In this document: positions 54,244 through 63,760 of the stretch, piece by piece
Layout: every line of letters starts with the position of its first letter
Position numbering within the stretch: the first letter of the stretch is position 1
Assembly (NCBI GenBank): GCA_016786615.1
Contig: JAEUVX010000010.1
Coordinates: 1 to 64,000 of the forward strand
Reading direction: 5' to 3'
DNA from: Flavipsychrobacter sp.
GTDB taxonomy: Bacteria > Bacteroidota > Bacteroidia > Chitinophagales > Chitinophagaceae
DNA: 64,000 bases
The notes under the pieces: generated by a model
What the model was told of the DNA's origin: nothing
What the model saw: the letters and a program-made list of their open reading frames with translations, nothing else
The model's database searches: none
Program-made: the position numbers and the translations under genes

Positions 54244-57200
54244 TTACTGTTGCAGGTTCAGTTTCTGACTGGCTTGTTGTGTAATGAGTTTCAATTTTGC
54301 TGATAACTCATTATAAGTAGCCATATCACCGCTGTTTTGTGCAACATTCGATAGTATGTTGATTATGGTAGCATCACGTTGCACATCATTAGATAGGCTG
54401 TTAGCCCTGTCATCGTCAAGTGATAGTACATATTTAATATCGTCTTCACAGTTCTTAACAATCTTCATTGTCAGGTCGCGGCCTTTCTTTTTATCACCTG
54501 TGTGGTAATAAGCCATAGCCACATAATAAGCTGTAGCGTCATAGAAATAAGACCTTTCAGAGATATTGGTCATTACTTTATCAAGTATCTCAACACCTTC
54601 CTTATTCCTGTTAGCTGCCGCTAATTCTGTTGCAATTCTTCCCGCGTTCATACGGTATGCTGCAAACATCAACCTGTTCTTCTCGTCATAATACACGTCT
54701 TTGCGCTCAGCATTGCCCCATTTGTATGTGTTCATAAACAGTTTTAAACTCTTATCAACATCTACAGAGCCCATATCCTGTTGGGTAGCTTTGATTGAAT
54801 CAGCAAGACGGTATGGCAATAACCTGTAAACAAGCCCTTCCATGCGCAGGTAGTCATCAAGCCCCTGATAGTTTTCGCCAGGTAAGAAGCCACCGAAGTA
54901 TATCGGTCTTTTCCAGCCCTGACTGGCAACAGATGCAATGATGTTCAGTGTAGCCAAATCATCTTTGTATGCTACAGTTTTAGGGAACTTAAACCTCATC
55001 TCTGCTACTATTTTGTTAGTGTCAGCAGCATTGATTAATCCGTTCTGTACTAATTCTGCTTTACTAAGGCTTGGTACAAAGAAGTTTTGCGTAGGTATGT
55101 AGTTTTCCATTGTACCGGACATAGATTGCAATTTAGATTGCGGGTCTTCACTGGTCATGAATTTACATACATCAATCAGGTTGATGAATTTATCCTGCGG
55201 AATTTGCGGGCTGGCATAGTACTGAATATAGTTGCCGTTATCACCCACATAGTTTTTCTTAGTCCATATCATTGGCACAGGCATCGCGTCATTTACACGG
55301 TAGTTCAGTTGGTCTATATACCAATCAATACCCAATAAGCTGAGGTTGATAACACGTACGTCTTTACGAATACCTTCTATTTCCTGCAAATACCAAACAG
55401 GGTAGGTGTCATTATCACCAAATGTAAAGAGTATAGCATTCGGAGCGCATGATTGCAGAACGTTATAAGCACTTGCCTGCGCCAGTGTTTTTTTAGAGCG
55501 GTCATGGTCATCCCATTCTTCTTTAGCCATTAGAGCGGGCACAGCAACCAAACAGAGTGCAATAGCAGCATAAGCGCCTGCCGAACCCTTTACAGCACGT
55601 TGCAGCCATTCATTTACCATTAGTACGCCTAATCCTATCCATATAGCGAATGCATACATAGAGCCTGCAAACGCATAATCTCGTTCACGCGGCTGTAGTG
55701 GTGGCATGTTCAGGTATATTGCAATTGCGATACCTGTAAAGAAGAATAATGTTGCGGTAATAATTCCATCCTTTTTATTGCGGTTGAACTGGTAAACCAT
55801 ACCCAATACACCCAAAATAAATGGCAGCATATACAGCTTGTTATGTGCTGGGCTGTACTTGTTGTTTTTAGGGTCATTTACATAACCATCAGCCATTTTC
55901 GATTGGTCGCCCAATCCTAAAAAGCTTTTGTCAATAAAAGGTATACCCGTAATCCAGTTACCATTCTTAGCGTTGCCATTGCTCATACCTTGCAGGTCGT
56001 TTTGGCGGCCGCTGAAATTCCACATAAAGTAGCGCCACCACATCCAGTTGAGGTGATAACCAAAGAAGAATTTAAAGTTATCAGATGCAGTTGGTGATTC
56101 ACCTTCTGCAAGCCCTAAATAGTCGCGGTAATAATTTACGTGGTTAGGGTCGTTATTATCCCATATACGTGGGAAGAAGCGTTTATCTGCGGGGTCGAAA
56201 ACTGCCTCCAGTTTTTTGCCTACTTCTTCATAATAGTCTTTACCTGCTTTTTGAGAGCGAGAATATTGAATACCGTTGTCTGCATATTCTGTAGGACGTT
56301 TATCAAAATCCTGGCCGAATAACAGTGGTTGCTGGCCGAATTGTTCACGTTGGATGTACGATGTTAAACTGATAGCATTATCAGGGTTTGTCATGTCTAT
56401 AGGCACATCTGCGCGAGAGCGTATGATAGGTGCCAGATAGCTGGAAAAGCCGATAATAATAAATGTTATACACAGTACGCCTGTATGCAACAGATACCAG
56501 TTCTTTTTCTTAGCATACATCAATGCCCAAACCAATGCCGCAACTATCAGTACAATAGAGAACAATGCTCCTGAATCAAATGGTAATCCAAAGCTGTTAA
56601 CGAATAACAGGTCGAGTTTATATGCCAGAATCGGTACACCTTGTAATACACCAAACTGTACGAATGCAAGCAATACGCAACCTATGATGAATGCGATGAT
56701 ACTGCCTGTAGTAGTAGCGTCATAGCGTTTGTAATAGTAAACCATTGCAACAGCAGGTATTGCAAGCAAGTTCAGTAAGTGGATACCTACTGATAAACCC
56801 ATCATGTATGCGATGAATACCAGCCATCTGTCAGCATATCTGCTATCAGATATATGCTCCCATTTCAGGATAGCCCAGAATACTAATGCAGTGAAGAAAG
56901 ATGATGTTGCATATACCTCAGCTTCTACTGCCGAGAACCAGAAGGTATCTGAAAATGTATAAGCCAATGCGCCAACAAGGCCTGCACCCATTATCAGGGT
57001 TGTCTGCAGTCCGTTAGGTTCCGCATCTTTAGATGTTAGTTTTTTAGCAAAGTGCGTGATAGTCCAGAATAGGAATAGTATTGTCAAACCACTGGCTATT
57101 GCCGACCAGGCATTTATCATTAAAGCCACTTTTGAAGTATCTCCGCCTGCGAGAATACCAAAGAGGCGCTGTATCAACATAAAAAGCGGAGCGCCCGGTG

Positions 57201-57348
57201 AGTGGCCTACCTCTACCTTGTATGCACAGGAAAGAAACTCGCCACAGTCCCAAAAGCTTACGGTAGGTTCCATAGTCATCAGGTACACCATCGTGGCAAT
57301 GGCACCTGTAATCCAACCCGTCAGGTTGTTAATCTTGCGAAAATTCAT
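54244..57348 (-). CDS. DUF2723 family membrane protein (protein O-mannosyltransferase-like)
   Basis: A 1034-aa protein. The N-terminal ~600 residues carry about a dozen membrane helices and the DUF2723 signature: TMEPTVSFWDCGEFL (about 26-40) with an Asp-Cys-Gly-Glu acidic motif, then GHSPGAPLFMLIQRL. These resemble GT-C glycosyltransferases of the PMT type, where the acidic motif is catalytic. The soluble C-terminal part (about 640-1034) includes FGDNDTYPVWYLQEIEGIRK and helical repeats. It may add sugars to exported proteins; this is established only loosely for the family. Monocistronic. Confidence 0.9.
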   Translation of the reverse strand: MNFRKINNLTGWITGAIATMVYLMTMEPTVSFWDCGEFLSCAYKVEVGHSPGAPLFMLIQRLFGILAGGDTSKVALMINAWSAIASGLTILFLFWTITHFAKKLTSKDAEPNGLQTTLIMGAGLVGALAYTFSDTFWFSAVEAEVYATSSFFTALVFWAILKWEHISDSRYADRWLVFIAYMMGLSVGIHLLNLLAIPAVAMVYYYKRYDATTTGSIIAFIIGCVLLAFVQFGVLQGVPILAYKLDLLFVNSFGLPFDSGALFSIVLIVAALVWALMYAKKKNWYLLHTGVLCITFIIIGFSSYLAPIIRSRADVPIDMTNPDNAISLTSYIQREQFGQQPLLFGQDFDKRPTEYADNGIQYSRSQKAGKDYYEEVGKKLEAVFDPADKRFFPRIWDNNDPNHVNYYRDYLGLAEGESPTASDNFKFFFGYHLNWMWWRYFMWNFSGRQNDLQGMSNGNAKNGNWITGIPFIDKSFLGLGDQSKMADGYVNDPKNNKYSPAHNKLYMLPFILGVLGMVYQFNRNKKDGIITATLFFFTGIAIAIYLNMPPLQPRERDYAFAGSMYAFAIWIGLGVLMVNEWLQRAVKGSAGAYAAIALCLVAVPALMAKEEWDDHDRSKKTLAQASAYNVLQSCAPNAILFTFGDNDTYPVWYLQEIEGIRKDVRVINLSLLGIDWYIDQLNYRVNDAMPVPMIWTKKNYVGDNGNYIQYYASPQIPQDKFINLIDVCKFMTSEDPQSKLQSMSGTMENYIPTQNFFVPSLSKAELVQNGLINAADTNKIVAEMRFKFPKTVAYKDDLATLNIIASVASQGWKRPIYFGGFLPGENYQGLDDYLRMEGLVYRLLPYRLADSIKATQQDMGSVDVDKSLKLFMNTYKWGNAERKDVYYDEKNRLMFAAYRMNAGRIATELAAANRNKEGVEILDKVMTNISERSYFYDATAYYVAMAYYHTGDKKKGRDLTMKIVKNCEDDIKYVLSLDDDRANSLSNDVQRDATIINILSNVAQNSGDMATYNELSAKLKLITQQASQKLNLQQ

Positions 57349-57467
57349 GTAGCTATAATAATTTGACAGGCAACAAAAATAGAAAAATACACTTATGCAC
57401 CTAATGCCCGCGATGGAATTAACATATTTATATGTTTATTACTTTCAATGTATTGCCGGCAGTTAAT

Positions 57468-57902
57468 TTAAACGAGCAACAAATGGGTGTTTTTCAGTTT
57501 GTCAGTTTCCACAATTTGTGCCAGTTGCACATCCGGTAAATTTCGTAGCAATTGAATGATATCTCTTGCCTTTGCATCATAGTCCGCACACTCTATCATC
57601 CACAGGTAGTCCAGTTGTTTTATTTCGGGGAGTAATGGCTCATTTTCACTTTTCAGCCGATAGATCGCATACCTGCCACCATTCAGTGGTAGGTCATATT
57701 CATAAAAATGAAAATAATGTGTCTCGTCTTTTATTTGAACAACAGGGTCGCTTTCTGCTTTGCGTTCAAAATTCATATCAAGCAGACGGTTGATAATACC
57801 GCAAAAACGATGCGATGGTAGCGTGGATACGATGCCTATCAGCGCTGCGTCGGAAAAGAAGTTTTCCTTTATTTCATCCATATCCAGTACCAGCTTAGCC
57901 AT
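57468..57902 (-). CDS. IPExxxVDY-like family protein
   Basis: A 144-aa protein of a Bacteroidota family named for an IPExxxVDY motif near its C-terminus. Here the motif reads LPEIKQLDYLWMIE (about residues 97-110), a conservative variant. The N-terminal part FERKAESDPVVQIKDETHYFHFYEYD is beta-rich. No catalytic motif or signal peptide is seen, so it is cytosolic with unknown function. It is divergent from the SPFH gene, 65 bases away. Confidence 0.75.
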   Translation of the reverse strand: MAKLVLDMDEIKENFFSDAALIGIVSTLPSHRFCGIINRLLDMNFERKAESDPVVQIKDETHYFHFYEYDLPLNGGRYAIYRLKSENEPLLPEIKQLDYLWMIECADYDAKARDIIQLLRNLPDVQLAQIVETDKLKNTHLLLV

Positions 57903-57967
57903 GCGCTCAGATTATTGTTCCTTCAAATTTCGGGCATATTCGTATATTTCCAAATAAATCGAAATCT

Positions 57968-58903
57968 ATGTTCCCGCTCATTGCTCTTGGTGTTCTTGTT
58001 ATTTTAGTTTTGTTGTGCTTAGTTACCGTTCAGCAGGGTACAGTGGCAGTTATCACGATATTTGGTAAGTACAGGCGTGTACTGCGCCCCGGCCTTAATT
58101 TCAGGGTTCCTTTGATAGAGCAGATATTTAAACGCATTTCTTACCAAAACCGTTCTATTGAGTTAAAGTTTCAGGCTATCACACAGGATCAGGCGAATGT
58201 CAACTTCTCAGCCATGTTATTGTATTCGGTACTTAATGAGGAGAATGAAACGATACAGAGTGTGGCTTTTAAGTTTGTGGACGAGCGAAGCTTTATGCAG
58301 GCGCTGATACGCTCTGTAGAAGGTGCTGTCCGTGCTTATGTGGCTACTAAAAAGCAATCGGAGATTTTGCAGCTGCGTACAGAAATCATATTCAATGTTA
58401 AGGAGCAGTTGGATAAACAACTGGAAGGATGGGGCTATCACCTGCTCGATCTGCAACTGAATGATATTGCTTTTGACGAGGCTATTATGCGTTCTATGGC
58501 GCAGGTTGTGGCTTCCAACAACCTGAAAGCTGCTGCCGAGAATGAAGGACAAGCCTTGCTGATTACAAAAACAAAAGCTGCGGAAGCAGACGGTAATGCC
58601 ATCAAAATATCTGCAGAGGCCGAAAGGCAAGCCGCGCAATTGCGTGGCCAGGGTGTGGCTCTTTTCCGTGAGGAAGTGGCACGTGGTATGGCTGTAGCTG
58701 CAAAAGAGATGCAAACAGCCAATCTGGATGCGTCTTTTATACTATTTTCGATGTGGACAGACGCTATCAAGCATTTTGCAGAAAACGGGAACGGGAATAC
58801 AATCTTTTTAGATGGCTCTAACGAAAACCTGCAACGTACTATGCAACAGATGATGGCACTGACGCAGCAATCTGCCATAATAAAAAATAATGACGGAAAA
58901 TAA
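57968..58903 (+). CDS. SPFH/Band 7 domain membrane protein
   Basis: A 311-aa protein with one N-terminal membrane helix (about 3-23), then the SPFH (prohibitin) domain: VQQGTVAVITIFGKYRRVLRPGLNF (split at 25) and a strand-rich part up to about residue 180, then an Ala/Glu/Gln-rich coiled coil (about 185-260). Such proteins form oligomeric rings that organise inner-membrane regions or proteases. No NfeD partner gene is adjacent. It is followed by purA after a gap with its own promoter. Confidence 0.9.
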   Translation: MFPLIALGVLVILVLLCLVTVQQGTVAVITIFGKYRRVLRPGLNFRVPLIEQIFKRISYQNRSIELKFQAITQDQANVNFSAMLLYSVLNEENETIQSVAFKFVDERSFMQALIRSVEGAVRAYVATKKQSEILQLRTEIIFNVKEQLDKQLEGWGYHLLDLQLNDIAFDEAIMRSMAQVVASNNLKAAAENEGQALLITKTKAAEADGNAIKISAEAERQAAQLRGQGVALFREEVARGMAVAAKEMQTANLDASFILFSMWTDAIKHFAENGNGNTIFLDGSNENLQRTMQQMMALTQQSAIIKNNDGK

Positions 58904-58970
58904 AGGAAGGGTTATTTTTGCCGTTCGGTAGTCATTACAGCTACTTTTTTTTCATTTTTTAAACTTCGGG

Positions 58971-59000
58971 TTTGTTTATTCAACTTATCCGGTAATTTTG
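58971..59000 (+). promoter_or_regulatory. Promoter of purA
   Basis: TTTG (58971-58974), 18-bp spacer, TAATTTTG (58993-59000): an exact TAnnTTTG -7 box with slightly short spacing. The purA start codon follows 18 bases later, so the leader is very short. Confidence 0.65.
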
Positions 59001-59017
59001 GGCGCGAAATTTTTTTT

Positions 59018-60283
59018 ATGATTGATGTTTTGCTGGGTTTGCAGTGGGGCGATGAAGGTAAGGGTAAGATAGTGGACTATCTTGCTGCTAAGTATGATAT
59101 AATTGCACGCTTTCAGGGCGGCCCCAATGCAGGGCATACTTTATATGTAAATGGTAATAAGGTAGTATTGCACACCATACCGTCAGGTGTGTTTCAGTCG
59201 CACTGCCTGAATCTGATAGGTAATGGTGTAGTGATTGACCCGGTTACTTTACAGAAAGAAATTAATACAATCGTTGCTTTACAACCCGATGTATTGTCAC
59301 GTCTGTTTGTTTCACATCGCGCACACCTGATAGTTCCTACGCACCGTGCACTGGATGCTGCATCCGAAGCGTCTAAGGGTAACGATAAGATAGGTTCAAC
59401 ACTGAAAGGTATTGGCCCTGCTTATATGGACAAAACAGGCCGTAATGGCCTGCGCGTTGGCGATGTGCTTAGCAAAGATTTCAACGAAAAATACAACAGG
59501 TTAAAAGAAAAACACTTACAGATATTATCTCAATACGAACATCAGGTAGATTGGCAGGAGTGGGAAACGCAGTTCTTCGCTGCTGTTGAGTTCCTGCGTA
59601 CACTCCAAATAGTAAATGGTGAGTATTGGTTGGATAATCACCTGAAAGCCGGTAAAAAAGTATTGGCAGAGGGTGCACAGGGCAGTATGCTGGATATCGA
59701 CTTTGGTACTTACCCGTTTGTTACTTCGTCAAATACAATTACTGCCGGTGTATGCAGCGGCTTAGGCGTTGCTCCGTCAAAAGTGGGGGATGTGTACGGC
59801 ATAACCAAAGCATATTGTACACGAGTAGGTGGCGGACCTTTCCCTACCGAGCTTGAAGATGAAACAGGGGAGGCTCTGCGTAAGGCAGGTAATGAGTTTG
59901 GAGCTACTACTGGCCGTCCGCGCCGTTGTGGCTGGATAGATCTGGTAGCATTGCGTTATGCTGTGATGCTGAGTGGTGTTACTAAGCTTATCATCACAAA
60001 AGCAGACGTGATGGATAGTTTTGACCCTGTAAAGGTTGCCGTTGCGTATAAGGTAGATGGGGTAGAGACACAAGAACTTCCGTACGATTTGTGCAGTGTA
60101 CAAACCGAGCCCGTTTATAAAACATTCCCGGGTTGGGAAATGCCGATAGGCGACTGCAAAAACTACGAAGAAACACCGCAGGTATTTAAAGATTATTGCA
60201 GTTTTGTAGAGCAGTATCTTGGTACAAAAGTTGCTTTTGTGTCTAATGGTACAGGACGAGACCAACTGTTGCAAATTCCTTAG
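59018..60283 (+). CDS. purA: Adenylosuccinate synthetase
   Basis: First step from IMP to AMP: IMP, GTP and aspartate give adenylosuccinate. The 421-aa protein has the P-loop-like GLQWGDEGKGKIVDYLA with catalytic Asp (about residue 13), the GGPNAGHT motif with catalytic His41, IGSTLKGIGPAY, the EGAQGSMLDIDFGTYPFVTSS segment (split) and the C-terminal SNGTGRDQLL. Length is normal. No other purine gene is next to it. Confidence 0.97.
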   Translation: MIDVLLGLQWGDEGKGKIVDYLAAKYDIIARFQGGPNAGHTLYVNGNKVVLHTIPSGVFQSHCLNLIGNGVVIDPVTLQKEINTIVALQPDVLSRLFVSHRAHLIVPTHRALDAASEASKGNDKIGSTLKGIGPAYMDKTGRNGLRVGDVLSKDFNEKYNRLKEKHLQILSQYEHQVDWQEWETQFFAAVEFLRTLQIVNGEYWLDNHLKAGKKVLAEGAQGSMLDIDFGTYPFVTSSNTITAGVCSGLGVAPSKVGDVYGITKAYCTRVGGGPFPTELEDETGEALRKAGNEFGATTGRPRRCGWIDLVALRYAVMLSGVTKLIITKADVMDSFDPVKVAVAYKVDGVETQELPYDLCSVQTEPVYKTFPGWEMPIGDCKNYEETPQVFKDYCSFVEQYLGTKVAFVSNGTGRDQLLQIP

Positions 60284-60369
60284 TAAAAAAATTATGTATT
60301 TAATACCCAAAAAAAATTTGGGAATTTCGAGAAACTATTAAAATTTTACGTCATCAACGGATAAGTGCT

Positions 60370-60816
60370 ATGAAATCAGGTTCAAGCAAAAAAGAAACAG
60401 CAAGCAAAAAAAGCGCACCGGCGAAGTCGGCTACAAAGAAAGCATCCTCTAAACCTGCTAAGAAAGCAGATGAAGATGATGAAGATGAAATAGACGAAGA
60501 AGAGACGCCAAAGAAAAAAACTGCAGCGAAGAAAACAACTGCAAGTAAGTCGAAGAGCAAGGATGACGACGATGACGATGATGATGATGACATCGATGAT
60601 GAAGATGATATGGATGATGATGGTTTTGGTGATGAAGAAGAAGACTTTGATCTTGATAAAGATTTTGAAGAATTCGAATTGCCTAAATCAAAATCTGCTA
60701 AAGGGGGTAAAAAATCTACCAAAGACGATGACTTTGATGTAGATGATGATTTCAAAGACCTTGGCTTCTTCAGCGAAGATGGTGGTGGTTTTGATGATGA
60801 CGACGATGATTTCTAA
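60370..60816 (+). CDS. Low-complexity Lys/Ala then Asp/Glu-rich protein
   Basis: A 148-aa protein with two opposite halves. Residues 1-33 and 45-65 are Lys/Ser/Ala/Thr-rich (KKETASKKSAPAKSATKKA), like histone H1 or AlgP tails. The rest is dominated by Asp and Glu, including ten Asp in a row (about 65-74) encoded by GAT/GAC triplets. The C-terminus has FKDLGFFSEDGGGF before the last Asp run. It should be disordered and could bind nucleic acid or basic proteins. No family was recognised. It starts 86 bases after purA and is followed by pabB 11 bases later. Confidence 0.72.
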   Translation: MKSGSSKKETASKKSAPAKSATKKASSKPAKKADEDDEDEIDEEETPKKKTAAKKTTASKSKSKDDDDDDDDDDIDDEDDMDDDGFGDEEEDFDLDKDFEEFELPKSKSAKGGKKSTKDDDFDVDDDFKDLGFFSEDGGGFDDDDDDF

Positions 60817-60827
60817 TCATTAAATAA

Positions 60828-62120
60828 GTGCTTTTGCAAAGACAAGTTGCAATATTTGATATCGCCCCGGGGCGATACGAGATACTTAAAAACGAAATGC
60901 TGAACTGGGCACAACAGTTCAGCATTTTTCTTTTTCTTGATAGTAACAGCTATCAGGATAAGTATAGCCGTTATGAGTGTTTGCTGGGCATAGGTGCGCA
61001 TGAGCATGTAGCCTTCACATCGTTAGACGCGGTGCAGATGTGGCATGATACACACAAAGATTGGCTATTCGGGCACATTGCATACGATTATAAAAACGAA
61101 CTCGAAAACAGGCTTTCTTCGGCACACAAAGAAAGAATAGGTTTTGAACCACTCTGTTTTTTTCAGCCGGAAATAGTATGTACTGTAAATGCTGAAAAAA
61201 CAAAGCTAACAATAGAGTCGCTCGGTATTACACCGCTCGAAGTGTATAAATCTTTCCTGTTTGCCATGCCCGAAATGCAAGGCGAATTACCCGAACTGAA
61301 ATTCACGCAACGCATCTCTAAAGAACAGTATCTGAATACCATCGATGCATTGCGCAGGCATATTGGTGATGGAGATTGTTATGAAATTAATTTTTGTAAT
61401 GAGGGTTTTGTAAATGGTACTGATGCGGAGCCATTGCAAATATTCCAGGCACTTAATAAAATATCACCTGCGCCATTTGCGGCATTTTATCGCAACGATG
61501 AATCATTTATGATGTGTGCAAGCCCCGAACGTTATTTACGAAAAGAGGGGAGTGTTGTGATGTCTCAGCCAATAAAAGGTACTGCTAAGCGTGGGGCTGA
61601 TACAGAGCAGGATGAAGCAATGAAACAATCATTGCATAACAGTATAAAAGACCGCGCTGAAAATGTAATGATTGTTGATCTGGTACGAAATGACTTGTCG
61701 CGTAGTTGCGAAACAGGTAGTGTACAGGTCGATGAACTTTTCGGTATCTATACTTTCCCGCAGGTACACCAGATGATTTCAACCGTCAGTGCTGCATTAC
61801 GCACAGGTATGCCATTTACAGATGCTATACGATATTCATTCCCTATGGGGAGTATGACAGGTGCTCCGAAAATAAAAGTGATGCAGTTGATAGAACAATA
61901 TGAGCAATCTCGCCGCGAATTGTTCTCAGGTACAGTTGGGTATATCACTCCGGATGCTGATTTTGATTTTAATGTAATCATCCGCAGCCTGTTCTACAAT
62001 GCAGATACAAAATACCTTGCCTATCAGACAGGTGGTGCAATCACATACGATAGTACACCTGAGCAGGAATGGGAAGAGATGCGCCTGAAAGCATGGGCAC
62101 TGGAGCGTATTTTCAGCTAA
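60828..62120 (+). CDS. pabB: Aminodeoxychorismate synthase component I
   Basis: Makes 4-amino-4-deoxychorismate from chorismate for folate synthesis, with a glutamine amidotransferase partner not present here. The 430-aa protein has the chorismate-binding domain from about residue 165 on: FNVIIRSLFYN, GDCYEINFCNEGF, SPERYLRK, SQPIKGTAKRG, VMIVDLVRNDLSR and MGSMTGAPKIKVM, all family motifs. Anthranilate synthase component I is a close alternative, but no trp genes adjoin. The start is uncertain: GTG at 60828 (used here) or ATG at 60897, which lies inside a terminator-like hairpin. The region around the start is unusually structured. Confidence 0.87.
   Translation: MLLQRQVAIFDIAPGRYEILKNEMLNWAQQFSIFLFLDSNSYQDKYSRYECLLGIGAHEHVAFTSLDAVQMWHDTHKDWLFGHIAYDYKNELENRLSSAHKERIGFEPLCFFQPEIVCTVNAEKTKLTIESLGITPLEVYKSFLFAMPEMQGELPELKFTQRISKEQYLNTIDALRRHIGDGDCYEINFCNEGFVNGTDAEPLQIFQALNKISPAPFAAFYRNDESFMMCASPERYLRKEGSVVMSQPIKGTAKRGADTEQDEAMKQSLHNSIKDRAENVMIVDLVRNDLSRSCETGSVQVDELFGIYTFPQVHQMISTVSAALRTGMPFTDAIRYSFPMGSMTGAPKIKVMQLIEQYEQSRRELFSGTVGYITPDADFDFNVIIRSLFYNADTKYLAYQTGGAITYDSTPEQEWEEMRLKAWALERIFS
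60860..60877 (+). promoter_or_regulatory. GC-rich palindrome at the 5' end of pabB
   Basis: A perfect 18-bp palindrome with a CCCCGGGG core. As RNA it would form a 7-bp hairpin with a CCGG loop. It is 17 bases upstream of the larger terminator-like hairpin. Confidence 0.55.
60895..60936 (+). terminator. Terminator-like hairpin inside the pabB start region, candidate attenuator
   Basis: A perfect 13-bp stem (60895-60907 with 60915-60927) with a 7-nt loop is followed by T-rich sequence with only two C interruptions. It has all marks of an intrinsic terminator, yet lies in the pabB reading frame and encodes plausible family sequence (MLNWAQQFSIF). It could end transcripts of the upstream low-complexity gene or control pabB. 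Confidence 0.6.
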
Positions 62121-62123
62121 GTA

Positions 62124-62900
62124 TTAAAACCTGTATCCGAATCCAACCTCAAACTTGGCAAGCCCTGCATAATCTATCCTGTCTTGTTTTGCCAAATCAG
62201 GGTAGTTAACACCGCCACCACCACTTACGGTTAAAAACATGTTGCGGGTAAGGTGTATGTTCACACCAAGTTCTATCATAAATCCCAGGAAACCGGTTGT
62301 TTCATTTACAGCGTAAGTCTTCGTTTTGCCGTAATAATCAAGAGAGTCTTTATTGATAGGCCTGTCGCCATAGCCAACAAGCAAGGTAGGGGCAATAAAA
62401 GGGCTGGCAATACGTTGACCGAAGGGGTATAGCCTTACAGAAGGTGTAAAATATGCTCCGGGATAGTTAATCATTGCAAAAAATGGCAGCCTGATACCGG
62501 TATTGCCTTTGCGGTTGATGTGTTCATAAGATACGCCTAAACCTATACCGTTTGTAAGAAAAGCAATGGGCATTAATGTGACGGTATTCCTTTTATACAC
62601 CCTGCGTACTTTCTCGATACGCACTACATCAACACGTTGTTCTGCTTCAGCATTTTTCTCCCAAGCTTTTTCGTTAACCCATAGTACTTTGCCATCTGCA
62701 GATGTTATCCTTACAATATCTCTGCGGGGTGCTATGTATGACGGGCCATTGGGGTAGTCCCATATCTTATACTTTACTTTGCCCGGGTTTATTTCTTCCA
62801 GTTTCACTACTATTGGCGCTTCTTTCAGATAGTAAATGGTGTCTTGAGCATTTGCGGAAATGCTGCCGCAAAGCAATAAGGAAAACAGAAGGTGTTTCAT
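62124..62900 (-). CDS. Exported outer-membrane protein of unknown function
   Basis: A 258-aa protein with a signal peptide (MKHLLFSLLLCGSISANAQ, 19 residues). Residues about 25-85 form a small domain (PIVVKLEEINPGKVKYKIWD, then ITSADGKVLWVNEKAWE) seen in front of Bacteroidota barrels. The rest has alternating strands rich in Tyr, Phe and Gly and ends in YRF, a typical terminal aromatic for outer-membrane barrels. The ATG at 62900 gives a clean signal peptide; an ATG 27 bases further out is less likely. Ends 3 bases from the convergent pabB stop. Confidence 0.78.
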   Translation of the reverse strand: MKHLLFSLLLCGSISANAQDTIYYLKEAPIVVKLEEINPGKVKYKIWDYPNGPSYIAPRRDIVRITSADGKVLWVNEKAWEKNAEAEQRVDVVRIEKVRRVYKRNTVTLMPIAFLTNGIGLGVSYEHINRKGNTGIRLPFFAMINYPGAYFTPSVRLYPFGQRIASPFIAPTLLVGYGDRPINKDSLDYYGKTKTYAVNETTGFLGFMIELGVNIHLTRNMFLTVSGGGGVNYPDLAKQDRIDYAGLAKFEVGFGYRF

Positions 62901-62991
62901 AAGTACGTTGGTTAATGATGTGTTCAAACCAAATACTGTGCCGATTTCAAGTTTGGCAAATTATTTGCACTATACATAGAAAGTCCATAGA

Positions 62992-63687
62992 GTGAAACAG
63001 TTTATACTACTTATTTCAAGCTTGTCAATATTAACCTTGGGTTGTAAAAAGGTCGATTCAAATGACCTTAAAGATACCGTGCCATACTACCAGTCTTATG
63101 GGGTTTATTTTGATAAAGATGCAGGTACTATTGAAGCCTCTGCGGTATTCAGGGTAAGAGATGTAAATGGTACAAAAGTAGAGTTGTCAAATGGTGCAGG
63201 TGTTACAGCCAATGGGGTAGCAGCATCAACCAATTTCATTCTGCCATCAGACTATTTCTGGAATATGATAGGGCTGAAGGATGTGGAGTTCGTGTTGACT
63301 AAAAATTCAGGTAACGTTCTTACCAACAGGGCAAAGCTTTCAGACATCAGCAATATTTCCTTTGCAAATACATTCCCAGCATCTGCATCAAAATCAGGCT
63401 TTAGTTTCGGTTGGGTGGGCGATCCGCTGACGGGCAATGAAACAATGGTTGTAACTATCAGCACCATCGATTCAGCAGGGACTGCTTCTAAAGCATTAGA
63501 TGCCAGCAATAGTGCCACAACTGTCAGCTTCTCTGCAACAGATATGCAATACATGAAAGCAGGCAACAACCTGACGGTAGAAATGACACGCTACAAATCA
63601 ATACCACTGCAAATGGCTGACGGTACTGCTACGGGCAGCATAGCGTTGAGATATAGAACAACAAAAACGATTCCGCTTAATCCATAA
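62992..63687 (+). CDS. Putative lipoprotein
   Basis: A 231-aa protein starting at GTG 62992 with a lipoprotein signal peptide; the lipobox is LTLGC with Cys18, followed by KKVDSND. The mature part is beta-rich, Ser/Thr/Ala/Asn-rich and carries no motif I know. The GTG is the only start that leaves the signal intact. A second lipoprotein gene begins 73 bases downstream on the same strand, so both may be in one transcript. Confidence 0.72.
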   Translation: MKQFILLISSLSILTLGCKKVDSNDLKDTVPYYQSYGVYFDKDAGTIEASAVFRVRDVNGTKVELSNGAGVTANGVAASTNFILPSDYFWNMIGLKDVEFVLTKNSGNVLTNRAKLSDISNISFANTFPASASKSGFSFGWVGDPLTGNETMVVTISTIDSAGTASKALDASNSATTVSFSATDMQYMKAGNNLTVEMTRYKSIPLQMADGTATGSIALRYRTTKTIPLNP

Positions 63688-63760
63688 TGCTATTTTACAC
63701 TTGTATTGCAAAATAATGATTTCGGTATAGTACTTTTATTATCATAAACCTATAAATGAT

